Notes under the pieces: generated by a model
Seen by the model: only the letters and a program-made list of their open reading frames with translations
What the model was told of the DNA's origin: nothing
Databases searched by the model: none
Shown: in pieces, positions 1 through 6,808 of the stretch
Numbering within the stretch: the stretch's first letter is position 1
How the letters are laid out: each line of letters starts with the position of its first letter
Made by a program: the position numbers and the translations under genes
Source: Accumulibacter sp032229525
GTDB lineage: Bacteria > Pseudomonadota > Gammaproteobacteria > Burkholderiales > Rhodocyclaceae
DNA: 18,764 bases
Reading direction: 5' to 3'
NCBI RefSeq assembly: GCF_032229525.1
Contig: NZ_JAVTWB010000027.1
Span: 1 to 18,764, forward strand

Positions 1-54
1 CCTTGCGGCGGCAGGACCTAAACCTGCTGCGTCTACCAATTTCGCCACCTGGGC
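1..54 (-). tRNA. tRNA-Leu(UAG), partial (3' part outside window)
   Basis: On the minus strand, reading left from position 54, the sequence opens with GCCCAGGTGGCGAAATTGG, the typical 5' acceptor and D-arm of a bacterial leucine tRNA. The anticodon arm is complete: five-base stem strands at 23-27 and 11-15 enclose a seven-base loop, with anticodon UAG at 20-18. The remaining bases up to position 1 lead into the long variable arm typical of a class II tRNA. The T-arm and 3' acceptor strand lie beyond the left edge. It reads CUA-type leucine codons. Only the 5' part is visible, but the identity is clear. Confidence 0.93.
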
Positions 55-58
55 ATTG

Positions 59-74
59 CCAGCCGAAAGGCTGG
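59..74. repeat. 6-bp inverted repeat with GAAA/TTTC loop
   Basis: CCAGCC (59-64) and GGCTGG (69-74) form a perfect six-base stem around a four-base loop, GAAA on the plus strand and TTTC on the minus. On the minus strand it lies in the 5' leader of the tRNA, four bases before the mature 5' end. It could affect leader folding near the RNase P cleavage site, or be a remnant terminator. No T-tract follows on either strand, so I assign no function. Confidence 0.5.
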
Positions 75-140
75 TCACAGGCAAGGCGCAAGCGGCTAGT
101 CGATAGGCTCACCGATGCCGCTGCTCCATGCCAGAGCGGC

Positions 141-170
141 ATTTTAACCGCGACAACCCTATACTGTCAG
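141..170 (-). promoter_or_regulatory. candidate sigma-70 promoter for tRNA-Leu
   Basis: On the minus strand a CTGACA box (170-165) and a TAAAAT box (146-141) are separated by 18 bases. Each differs from the sigma-70 consensus (TTGACA, TATAAT) at one position. The start would fall near 134, giving a leader of about 80 bases before the mature tRNA end at 54. This is the best -35/-10 pair seen upstream of the tRNA. It rests on pattern matching only. Confidence 0.45.
160..165 (+). promoter_or_regulatory. candidate -10 box for hpnC
   Basis: TATACT on the plus strand matches the sigma-70 -10 consensus at five of six positions and lies 52 bases before the preferred hpnC ATG at 218. No convincing -35 box lies 16-18 bases upstream. 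It overlaps the inferred minus-strand tRNA promoter, so the 130-170 interval may fire in both directions. It also supports the downstream hpnC start, since starts before 165 would precede the transcript. Confidence 0.3.
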
Positions 171-217
171 CTGCCAAGAGCACTTCTGCGCCGTTGGCTT
201 CATGCTCCCGCTCCAGA

Positions 218-1027
218 ATGCCTGTCGATCACTACGAAAACTTCCCCGTTGCATCGCTGCTGCTCCCCCGACGCCTGCGCCGGCCGATCGAAACCATCTA
301 TCGATTTGCCCGCGGCGCCGACGATATCGCCGACGAAGGCGATGCCAGCGACGCCGAGCGCCTGCAGGGCCTCGCCGATTACCGCGACGAACTCGACCGC
401 ATCGAGCGCGGCGAGCGCCCTGCCACGCCAGCCTTCAGCGAATTGGCCCTGGTCATCGCCGAGTGGCAGCTACCGCTGCAGCTTTTCCGCGACCTGCTCG
501 ACGCTTTTGCGCAGGATGTGGTCAAGAAGCGCTACGCCGATTACCCGGAGTTGCTCGACTACTGCCGACGATCAGCCAATCCGGTGGGCCGCCTGCTGGT
601 GCATCTGGCCGGCTGCGCCAACGAAGAGAACCTGCACCGTTCGGACTGCATCTGTACCGCGCTGCAGCTGGTGAATTTCTGGCAGGACGTCGCCATCGAC
701 TGGCAAAAAGACCGCGTTTATCTGCCGCAGGACGACCTCGCCCGCTTCGCGATTTCCGAAGCACAGATTGCGGCGGGGCGCTGCAATACGGAATGGACGG
801 CGCTGCTCGCCTTCCAGACCGAGCGGACACAGGCCTTGATGCTGGACGGCGCAGCGCTGGTCCATCAACTGCCAGGCCGGATGGGCTGGGAAATACGGCT
901 GACGGTGCAGGGCGGCCTGCGCATCCTGGAGAGGATTCGCCGCGCGCGTGGCGATGTCTTCCAGCAGCGGCCAAAGCTTGGGCCGGGCGACTGGTTGCGC
1001 ATCGGCAGCCGCGCGCTGTTCATGTAG
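218..1027 (+). CDS. hpnC: HpnC, hydroxysqualene synthase
   Basis: A 269-residue member of the squalene/phytoene synthase family. In the bacterial three-enzyme route, HpnC converts presqualene diphosphate to hydroxysqualene, feeding hopanoid synthesis. The first aspartate-rich motif (DDIADE) is at residues 35-40 and the second (DVAID) at about 157-161, followed by the RVYLPQDD segment that binds diphosphate through magnesium. The opening HYENFPVAS is typical of HpnC rather than HpnD. The frame is open back to 128, but ATG 218 gives the family-like N-terminus; the extra 30 residues look non-coding and precede a candidate -10 box. No strong ribosome-binding site is visible. hpnD follows after 67 bases, so co-transcription is likely. 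The HpnC/HpnD assignment comes from gene order and N-terminal features, not a tree. Confidence 0.93.
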   Translation: MPVDHYENFPVASLLLPRRLRRPIETIYRFARGADDIADEGDASDAERLQGLADYRDELDRIERGERPATPAFSELALVIAEWQLPLQLFRDLLDAFAQDVVKKRYADYPELLDYCRRSANPVGRLLVHLAGCANEENLHRSDCICTALQLVNFWQDVAIDWQKDRVYLPQDDLARFAISEAQIAAGRCNTEWTALLAFQTERTQALMLDGAALVHQLPGRMGWEIRLTVQGGLRILERIRRARGDVFQQRPKLGPGDWLRIGSRALFM

Positions 1028-1094
1028 GACCGGCAAGCCAGGCAAGTCATGTGAGAATTACTGCCTGGGCCACACACACATCCCGAGATCGCGA

Positions 1095-1928
1095 ATGACA
1101 CCCGACGAATACTGCCAACAAAAAGCCGCCGCCAGCGGCTCCAGTTTCTACTACAGTTTCCTCTTCCTGCCGCAGAATCAGCGGCGGGCGATCACCGCGC
1201 TTTATGCCTTCTGCCGGGAAGTCGATGACGTCGTTGATGAATGCCAGGATCCACAAATCGCCGCCACCAAGCTGGCCTGGTGGCGCCAGGAGCTGAGCAG
1301 CGTCTACAGCGGCACGCCGCAGCATCCCGTGACGCAGGCGTTGCAGGCGGCCAGCACCGAGTTCAACCTGCCCGAGGAGCAGCTGCAGGAAATCATCGAC
1401 GGCATGGAGATGGACCTGCAGCAGTCGCGTTACCTGGATTTCAAGGCGCTGTCGCTCTATTGCTACCGCGTCGCCAGCGTCGTCGGCCTGCTCGCGGCTG
1501 AAATCTTCGGCTATCAGGACCGCCGAACGCAGAAGTACGCGCACGATCTCGGCCTCGCTTTCCAGCTCACCAACATCATTCGCGACGTCGGCGAAGATGC
1601 GCGCATGGGGCGGATCTACCTGCCGATGGAGGATCTGCAGCGGTTCGAGGTGACCGCCGCCGACATCCTCAACGCCCGCCAGACCGACAACTTCCAGCGC
1701 TTGATGGCGTTCGAGATCGAACGCGCCGAGAGCTATTACACGCAGGCAATCGACGAACTGCCGGCCAGCGACCGCAGAGCGCAACGTCCCGGCCTGGTGA
1801 TGGCGGCGATCTACCGCACGCTGCTGGGCGAAATCAAACGCGACGGCTGCCGGGTACTCGCCCAGCGCACCTCGCTGACGCCGATACGCAAGTTGTGGAT
1901 CGCCTGGCGAACCTGGGTGCGTGGATGA
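1095..1928 (+). CDS. hpnD: HpnD, presqualene diphosphate synthase
   Basis: A 277-residue squalene/phytoene synthase family protein. HpnD condenses two farnesyl diphosphate molecules into presqualene diphosphate, the first committed step toward squalene and hopanoids. Motifs include DDVVDE at residues 44-49 inside the conserved YAFCREVDD context, and DVGED at about 164-168 followed by GRIYLP. ATG 1095 is chosen because MTPDEYCQQKAAASGSSFYYSF is the conserved family opening; the frame is open upstream to 948 but overlaps hpnC there. The stop overlaps the hpnE start by four bases (ATGA), so HpnE translation is probably coupled. No hpnF (squalene-hopene cyclase) lies in the window, so the cyclisation step must be encoded elsewhere if hopanoids are made. 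Confidence 0.94.
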   Translation: MTPDEYCQQKAAASGSSFYYSFLFLPQNQRRAITALYAFCREVDDVVDECQDPQIAATKLAWWRQELSSVYSGTPQHPVTQALQAASTEFNLPEEQLQEIIDGMEMDLQQSRYLDFKALSLYCYRVASVVGLLAAEIFGYQDRRTQKYAHDLGLAFQLTNIIRDVGEDARMGRIYLPMEDLQRFEVTAADILNARQTDNFQRLMAFEIERAESYYTQAIDELPASDRRAQRPGLVMAAIYRTLLGEIKRDGCRVLAQRTSLTPIRKLWIAWRTWVRG

Positions 1929-3217
1929 GGGTGGCGGTCATCGGCGGCGGCTGGGCAGGTTTGTCAGCCGCCGTCGAACTGGCGAAAGCCGGAACGCGGG
2001 TAACGCTCTTCGAAGCGGCCAGGCAGCTCGGCGGACGAGCCCGCAGCGTCGAAATCCAGGGCCAGCGGCTGGACAACGGCCAGCACATCCTGATCGGTGC
2101 CTACAGCGAGACGCTGCGCCTGATGCAGGAAGTCGGCGCCGATCCTGATCGGCACCTCCGGCGCCTGCCGCTCCAACTCAGTTTCCCGGCCAGCCGGCCA
2201 CACCCTTTCCGGCTACGCCTGCCACGCCTGCCGGCACCCTGGCACCTGGCGACAGGCTTGCTCATGGCGCAGGGCGCCAGCCTGGCGGAGAAGATCAGTG
2301 CCGCGCGCTTCATGCGTTTCCTGCAGGGCACTGGCTATTGCCTCGCTGCGGACTGCACGGTCGCCAGCTTGCTCGATCGCCATGGCCAACAGGGAAGCTT
2401 GCGCCGTCACCTGTGGGAACCCCTCTGCCTGGCGGCACTCAATACGGCGCCGCAAGAGGCCTCGGCGCGAATATTCGTCAACACCTTGCGCGACAGCCTC
2501 GGGGGGGGTCGTGCAGCAACCGACCTGCTGCTGCCCGCCGCCGACCTCGATCGCCTGTTCCCGGCAGCCGCTGCGGACTTCATCGCCGCGCGCGGCGGTG
2601 AAGTCCGCCTGTCGACACGTGTCCACTCGATCGACGCCAGCTTCACTGTCGCCGGCGAGCCATTCGACCGCATCATCCTCGCCGTCGGCCCCCAGCACGC
2701 GGCGACACTGCTCGCCCAGCAACAAGAAACCACTGCCGTCGCCCGGTTGCTCGCAGATTACCGCTTCGAGCCCATCGGCACCGTCTACTGTGGCTACCCG
2801 CCACACCTGCGCCTGCCTTTTCCGATGCTCGGGCTGAGTGCCCATGGCAGCGGGCAGATCGGCCAGTGGGTGTTCGACCGTGGCGCGCTATGCGGTACGC
2901 CTGGGGTAATGGCTTTCGTCCTCAGCGGCCACGGCGCCTGGGAGGCGTTCGACGACCGGTCACTGCTGACGGCGCTGGATGACGAACTCGCTGCCGCGCT
3001 GAACACCAGGTTGCCGGCCATGCTCTGGCATCGGGTGATCCGCGAACGGCGCGCGACCTTCTCCTGCCGCCCCAATCTGCTCCGCCCCAGCGCCAGAACC
3101 GCGCGGGCTGGCTTGTGGCTGGCGGGTGACTACGTTTGCGCCGACTATCCGGCCACGCTGGAAGCGGCCGTACGTAGTGGCCTCACCGCCGCTCGCGAGA
3201 TCCTGCTCAGAGGCTGA
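1925..3217 (+). CDS. hpnE: HpnE, hydroxysqualene dehydroxylase (FAD-dependent)
   Basis: A 430-residue FAD-dependent amine-oxidase/phytoene-desaturase-like protein. HpnE reductively removes the hydroxyl of hydroxysqualene to give squalene. The N-terminus (RVAVIGGGWAGLSAAVELA) is a dinucleotide-binding Rossmann motif, followed by an acidic strand end (VTLFEA) and GGRA. The C-terminal GLWLAGDYVCADYPATLEAAV segment is the second FAD contact of this superfamily, ending in a SGLTAA helix. The start at 1925 gives a four-base ATGA overlap with hpnD and places the Rossmann motif directly at the N-terminus. An eight-G run at 2501-2508 lies in the conserved LGGGRA segment; the frame is intact through it. 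The next gene is convergent, with only 16 bases between stops and no terminator visible. Confidence 0.93.
   Translation: MRVAVIGGGWAGLSAAVELAKAGTRVTLFEAARQLGGRARSVEIQGQRLDNGQHILIGAYSETLRLMQEVGADPDRHLRRLPLQLSFPASRPHPFRLRLPRLPAPWHLATGLLMAQGASLAEKISAARFMRFLQGTGYCLAADCTVASLLDRHGQQGSLRRHLWEPLCLAALNTAPQEASARIFVNTLRDSLGGGRAATDLLLPAADLDRLFPAAAADFIAARGGEVRLSTRVHSIDASFTVAGEPFDRIILAVGPQHAATLLAQQQETTAVARLLADYRFEPIGTVYCGYPPHLRLPFPMLGLSAHGSGQIGQWVFDRGALCGTPGVMAFVLSGHGAWEAFDDRSLLTALDDELAAALNTRLPAMLWHRVIRERRATFSCRPNLLRPSARTARAGLWLAGDYVCADYPATLEAAVRSGLTAAREILLRG
2501..2508 (+). repeat. G8 homopolymer inside hpnE
   Basis: Eight consecutive G bases encode the glycines of an LGGGRA stretch in HpnE. The reading frame runs through without disruption. 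I noticed no longer G run in the window. Such tracts are prone to polymerase slippage and to sequencing length errors. Confidence 0.9.
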
Positions 3218-3233
3218 TCGCAGACTGACGACG

Positions 3234-3689
3234 TCACGCGGCGTTCGTCCATTCATCGATACGCGCCTGCGCGCATTCGACGGCACTCGCTGAAAAGAGA
3301 TCACGGTGACGGACAATGACCACCTCGAACGCATAATCCTCGAGGCCCAGTGCCAGCAAGGCTTCGTGGCCGGTGGCCTCGGCCGGCCGAGCCACTGTTC
3401 GCTCGATGGCACCGATGATTCCATGGCGCTTGATCAACTGCCAGGTGCGCAGATCGCGTGTCGCCTTGCCGTTCCTGGCCGAGAGGACACTTTCGTAGGC
3501 ATAAACCGCCTCCAGGCACTGCCGTTCGGGTTCCGTGCTGGCGCCGTATTTCTGCGCGCGCAGTTCGAGCGCTCGCTTGCGAGCCGCAATGGCCAGATCG
3601 GGGCGCCCGCGTTCCAGCACGTTCTTCTCGAACATGGCGCATTCTTCCGGGGTTTTGAGGTTTGCTACACGTTCAACCATGAGCGGCAT
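3234..3689 (-). CDS. uncharacterised conserved-looking protein, 151 aa
   Basis: I do not recognise a named family with certainty. The protein is 151 residues, soluble, with no signal peptide or membrane segment. It opens with RVANLKTPEEC, then a basic helical stretch (RPDLAIAARKRALELRAQKYGA), an acidic helix (ERQCLEAVYAYESVL) and a segment reading RTWQLIKRHGIIGAIER. This layout, rich in charged helices, resembles small hypothetical proteins I recall from Proteobacteria, without a function. The start at 3689 is supported by AAAGG five bases upstream; a second ATG three codons later is possible. The gene lies downstream of ybbA on the same strand after 100 bases and converges on hpnE. It occupies the place where the partner permease of YbbA often sits, but it has no membrane helices and cannot replace it. 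Confidence 0.8.
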   Translation of the reverse strand: MPLMVERVANLKTPEECAMFEKNVLERGRPDLAIAARKRALELRAQKYGASTEPERQCLEAVYAYESVLSARNGKATRDLRTWQLIKRHGIIGAIERTVARPAEATGHEALLALGLEDYAFEVVIVRHRDLFSASAVECAQARIDEWTNAA

Positions 3690-3789
3690 GAGAACCTTTC
3701 CTATCGAGTTTGAGCTACTTTGGGTTACTGCCGGCGCGGAATGAAATCACGTATTCCCTTCCTTGGCGCCTTGCATCGTGGCCTGCTCG

Positions 3790-4506
3790 CTACGACTGTT
3801 TCGCCGCTGCAGGCCCTTGCCTACCAACCTCCTGCAACTGTCCGGCCTCCATCCGCAAGCGACGAGTGCAACGCGCGGCAATCTCCTCGTCATGGGTGAC
3901 CAGAATCAGCGTGGTGCCGCTTTCGGCATTGATGGCGAACATCAGGTCGATCACCTGATGCCCGGTCACCGCGTCGAGATTGCCGGTCGGCTCGTCGGCA
4001 AGTACCAGCCGTGGTCCGGGCGCGAAGGCACGCGCCAGCGCAACGCGTTGCTGCTCACCGCCCGAGAGATGCTTCGGATAGTGCCGCAGACGATGCGCCA
4101 GGCCCACGCGCTGCAGCCAGTGCTCGGCCTCGGCGCGAGCATTGGCGGTGCCGGCAAGTTCGAGCGGCAGCATCACGTTTTCGATAGCATTCAGCGACGG
4201 CAGCAACTGAAACGTCTGGAAGACGAAACCCAACAGGCGGCCGCGCAATACGGCGCGCTGGTCCTCGTCGAGTCGACCCAGATGCTCGCCAGCCAGTATA
4301 ACCGCACCGCCGCTCGGCTGGTCGAGGCCGGCCATCAGGCCAAGCAGCGTCGACTTGCCCGAGCCCGACGCGCCGACGATCGCCACCGTCTCCCCGGCCG
4401 CGACGACGAACGAAATCTGGTGCAGAATGGTCAACGGCTCGCCACCGTTATCAACACGTTTGTCCAGCTCGCGAACCTCTATCACCATTGATGCGTCTTG
4501 AACCAT
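3790..4506 (-). CDS. ybbA: YbbA-type ABC transporter ATP-binding protein
   Basis: A 238-residue ATP-binding subunit of the MacB/LolD-like ABC group, closest to YbbA by sequence pattern and by its divergent position beside tesA. All nucleotide-binding motifs are present: Walker A GASGSGKST (residues 45-53), Q-loop in FVFQTFQLLP (Q97), signature LSGGEQQ (147-153), Walker B with the catalytic glutamate in LVLADEP (about 167-173), D-loop GNLD and H-loop H205. ATG at 4506 has AGGA upstream and gives an N-terminus like E. coli YbbA; ATG at 4488 is the alternative, and longer forms would run deep into tesA. In E. coli ybbA is followed by the permease gene ybbP. No permease is present here, so the membrane partner must be encoded elsewhere or the complex differs. 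Confidence 0.9.
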   Translation of the reverse strand: MVQDASMVIEVRELDKRVDNGGEPLTILHQISFVVAAGETVAIVGASGSGKSTLLGLMAGLDQPSGGAVILAGEHLGRLDEDQRAVLRGRLLGFVFQTFQLLPSLNAIENVMLPLELAGTANARAEAEHWLQRVGLAHRLRHYPKHLSGGEQQRVALARAFAPGPRLVLADEPTGNLDAVTGHQVIDLMFAINAESGTTLILVTHDEEIAARCTRRLRMEAGQLQEVGRQGPAAAKQS

Positions 4507-5122
4507 GCTCCGCTTCCTGAACTGCCGTTGTCTGCTGCTCGCCGGACTGCTGCTGCTCGCCCCAACGGTACAGGCGGCGCGCACCATACTGATTTTCGGT
4601 GACTCGCTGTCGGCGGGCTATGGAATTCGCCAGGATGCGGCCTGGCCAGCCTTGCTGGCCAAGCGCCTGCACGAGAAGAGTCTCGATTATAACGTCGTCA
4701 ATGCCAGCATCTCGGGAGAAACCACCAGCGGTGGCCGCGCACGCATCGATGCGGCCCTGAGCAGGTACTCGCCGCAGGTCGTCGTCCTTGCTCTCGGCGC
4801 CAACGACGGCTTGCGCGGCCTGCCGCTGGCACAGCTGCGCGACAATCTCACCGCCATCGTCGCCAGTGCCCAGAGCAGGAAGGCGCGCGTACTGCTGGTC
4901 GGGCAGCGCGTGCCACCCAACTACGGTGCTTACGCGATCGGCTTTCACGACGTTTTCGGCGCCGTGGCCAGGGCCCGGAAGGCCGCCCTGGTGGACTTCC
5001 TGCTCGACGGGGTGGCCACGCAGCCGAAGCTGTTTCAGGCCGACAATCTGCATCCAACGGCCGAAGCGCAGCCGCTGCTGCTCGACAATGTCTGGCGTGG
5101 ACTGGCCCCGCTGCTAGAATAG
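4505..5122 (+). CDS. tesA: TesA-like GDSL esterase / acyl-CoA thioesterase I / lysophospholipase
   Basis: A 205-residue SGNH-hydrolase with a clear signal peptide: basic start, a leucine-rich core at residues 9-19, and predicted cleavage after VQA (residue 24), so it should be periplasmic. The mature protein starts ARTILIFGDSLSAGYG, placing the nucleophile at residue 34, which is position 10 of the mature chain, as in E. coli TesA. Other family blocks are LGANDG (Asn100) and DNLHPTAEAQ (Asp180, His183), completing the Ser-Asp-His triad. Family members hydrolyse acyl-CoAs, lysophospholipids and aryl esters; the physiological substrate cannot be read from sequence. The ATG overlaps the divergent ybbA ATG in one CATG. 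No strong ribosome-binding site is visible. mnmH starts 29 bases downstream on the same strand. Confidence 0.93.
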   Translation: MLRFLNCRCLLLAGLLLLAPTVQAARTILIFGDSLSAGYGIRQDAAWPALLAKRLHEKSLDYNVVNASISGETTSGGRARIDAALSRYSPQVVVLALGANDGLRGLPLAQLRDNLTAIVASAQSRKARVLLVGQRVPPNYGAYAIGFHDVFGAVARARKAALVDFLLDGVATQPKLFQADNLHPTAEAQPLLLDNVWRGLAPLLE

Positions 5123-5146
5123 CGGGTTGCCATCGATCGGGTTGCC
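5123..5146 (+). repeat. 9-bp direct repeat before mnmH
   Basis: CGGGTTGCC occurs at 5123-5131 and again at 5138-5146, separated by the palindromic ATCGAT. The pair fills almost the whole tesA-mnmH gap and ends five bases before the mnmH ATG. It may be a simple duplication or a regulatory site. No recognisable operator matches it, and no ribosome-binding site better than its GGG runs is seen. Confidence 0.6.
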
Positions 5147-5151
5147 GCCGC

Positions 5152-6204
5152 ATGAAAAATGACATCGCGACCGTCGAGCGGATCAGCGAGTTGCACTCGT
5201 TTGACGAGATCATCGACGTTCGCTCGCCCGCCGAATTCGCTGAGGACCACATCCCGGGATCGATCAACTGCCCGGTACTCGACAACCAGCAGCGGATCGA
5301 AATCGGCACCCTGTACAAGCAGGTCTCCCCGTTCGCGGCCAAGAAACTTGGCGCGGCGTACGTGTCCGAGAACATCGCCAGACATCTTCGCGCGCATTTT
5401 GTCGAGCGTCCGCGGAGCTGGCGGCCGCTGATCGTCTGCTGGCGTGGTGGTCAGCGCAGCGGCTCGATGACCTACGTCTTCCGGCGCATCGGCTGGGATG
5501 CGCAGCAGCTTGAAGGCGGCTACAAGACCTATCGCCGACTGGTGGTCGACAAGCTGGCCGAATTGCCGCGCCAACTTCGGTTCACCGTCATCTGTGGTGC
5601 CACCGGCAGCGCCAAGAGCCGCATCCTGCAGGCCATCGGGCGAATCGGCGAACAGGTGCTCGACCTCGAGGAACTCGCCTGTCACAAGGGCTCGGTGCTT
5701 GGCGTGCTGCCGGACTCGCCACAGCCATCACAGAAGATGTTCGAGTCGCGCCTGCTGACCGCGCTGCAGTCGCTGGACCCGCATCGGCCGGTCTATGTCG
5801 AGGCTGAAAGCCGCAAGATCGGTTCGCTGCAGGTGCCGGCAGCGCTGATCGAAACGATGCGTGCCAGCGACTGCCTCAATATCGAAGCGTCGTTCGACGC
5901 GCGTGTCGATTTCCTCCTGCGCGACTACGACTACTTCCTGGCCGCGCCCGAACGCTTGAATGCCTGCCTTCATCCGCTGCGCAATCTGCAGAGCACGGAA
6001 ACGATCCAGCGCTGGCAGGACTACGCGCGCGATGGCCAGTGGCGGGACTTGGTGAGTGAACTACTGGCACTGCACTATGACCCGCTGTACAAGCGCTCGC
6101 AGACTCGCAACTACAGCGGCTTCTCGGCCCCGGCAAACTTCGTCAGCGATGATCTGACGCCCGCCGGCGTCGACACACTGGCGCTCGCCGTCTGCCGCAG
6201 ATAG
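5152..6204 (+). CDS. mnmH: MnmH (SelU), tRNA 2-selenouridine synthase
   Basis: A 350-residue protein with an N-terminal rhodanese domain and a C-terminal P-loop domain, the MnmH architecture. It converts 2-thiouridine to 2-selenouridine at the wobble position of Lys, Glu and Gln tRNAs through a geranylated intermediate, using selenophosphate. The rhodanese domain shows DVRSPAEFAEDHIPGSIN near the N-terminus and the catalytic cysteine in CWRGGQRSGS (Cys96, close to Cys97 of the E. coli protein). The P-loop is GATGSAKS (149-156), where the usual GxGKS/T glycine before the lysine is alanine. The start at 5152 is the only ATG that leaves the rhodanese domain intact. selD is not in the window. It converges with the methyltransferase gene, the stops lying 8 bases apart. 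Confidence 0.93.
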   Translation: MKNDIATVERISELHSFDEIIDVRSPAEFAEDHIPGSINCPVLDNQQRIEIGTLYKQVSPFAAKKLGAAYVSENIARHLRAHFVERPRSWRPLIVCWRGGQRSGSMTYVFRRIGWDAQQLEGGYKTYRRLVVDKLAELPRQLRFTVICGATGSAKSRILQAIGRIGEQVLDLEELACHKGSVLGVLPDSPQPSQKMFESRLLTALQSLDPHRPVYVEAESRKIGSLQVPAALIETMRASDCLNIEASFDARVDFLLRDYDYFLAAPERLNACLHPLRNLQSTETIQRWQDYARDGQWRDLVSELLALHYDPLYKRSQTRNYSGFSAPANFVSDDLTPAGVDTLALAVCRR

Positions 6205-6212
6205 GCCGATAG

Positions 6213-6758
6213 TCAAAGGCAGGCGGCAACGGCACCCCGCGCGGCACACAGGCGCTGCACCATCGCCGGTCGCGGGATGTCGATCTGCCCCTCCTCGAAG
6301 GCGATCACCCGCCAGGCCCGCTGTTGCACCCAGCCAAGCATCTCCTGCGAGTGCAAGAGAAATTCAGGATTCGACGGTTTGCCGTAACGCTCATTGCCGA
6401 CCATAAAGGTTTCGTAGATCAGCACGCCGGGGTCGGCGAGCGAATCCAGCAACTGCTCGATCCGCGGACGAAAGAGATAGTTGGTGACGACGATGCCGGC
6501 GAACGCGCGACCGCAGTAGGGCCAGACGCCAGCTTCGAGATCAGCCTGGAGCACCGACACCCGACGAAGACCCTGCACGGATGCCAAGGCCTGCGGATTC
6601 CGATCCACCGCTTCCACCTGGTGGCCGAGGCTGGCAAGCAGGCGGGAATGCCGACCTTCTCCACAGGCCAGATCAAGCACCTCGGACTGCTCGGGAAGCA
6701 GGCGGGCAAAGCGCTGCACCCACGGTGACGCAGGAGAATCAGCGGGAGAAATCGTCAT
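6213..6758 (-). CDS. class I SAM-dependent methyltransferase
   Basis: A 181-residue small Rossmann-fold methyltransferase. Motif I is VLDLACGEGRHS (about residues 27-38), followed by VEAVDRN, whose acidic residue contacts the SAM ribose, and a motif around VSVLQADLE. The rest (YETFMVGNERYGKPSNPEFLL) resembles the TehB/COG0500-like group of small methyltransferases. The substrate cannot be inferred. ATG 6758 is chosen because GGAAGGAAAG precedes it; the frame is open to 6821 but that extension would overlap the divergent gene. The 50 bases between this start and the osmC-like start must carry promoters for both, suggesting shared control. A link to tellurite, thiol or peroxide detoxification is possible from the neighbour alone but is not shown. 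Confidence 0.85.
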   Translation of the reverse strand: MTISPADSPASPWVQRFARLLPEQSEVLDLACGEGRHSRLLASLGHQVEAVDRNPQALASVQGLRRVSVLQADLEAGVWPYCGRAFAGIVVTNYLFRPRIEQLLDSLADPGVLIYETFMVGNERYGKPSNPEFLLHSQEMLGWVQQRAWRVIAFEEGQIDIPRPAMVQRLCAARGAVAACL

Positions 6759-6776
6759 ACCGGGCTTTCCTTCCTT

Positions 6777-6782
6777 TATCAT
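6777..6782 (+). promoter_or_regulatory. candidate -10 box for osmC-family gene
   Basis: TATCAT matches the sigma-70 -10 consensus at five of six positions and is 27 bases before the ATG at 6809. No convincing -35 is seen 16-18 bases upstream, where the sequence is already the divergent methyltransferase start. An activator-dependent promoter would fit the weak -35, but no operator is identified. Confidence 0.3.
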
Positions 6783-6808
6783 TGCGCGAAACTTTCGGAG
6801 ATCAAAGC

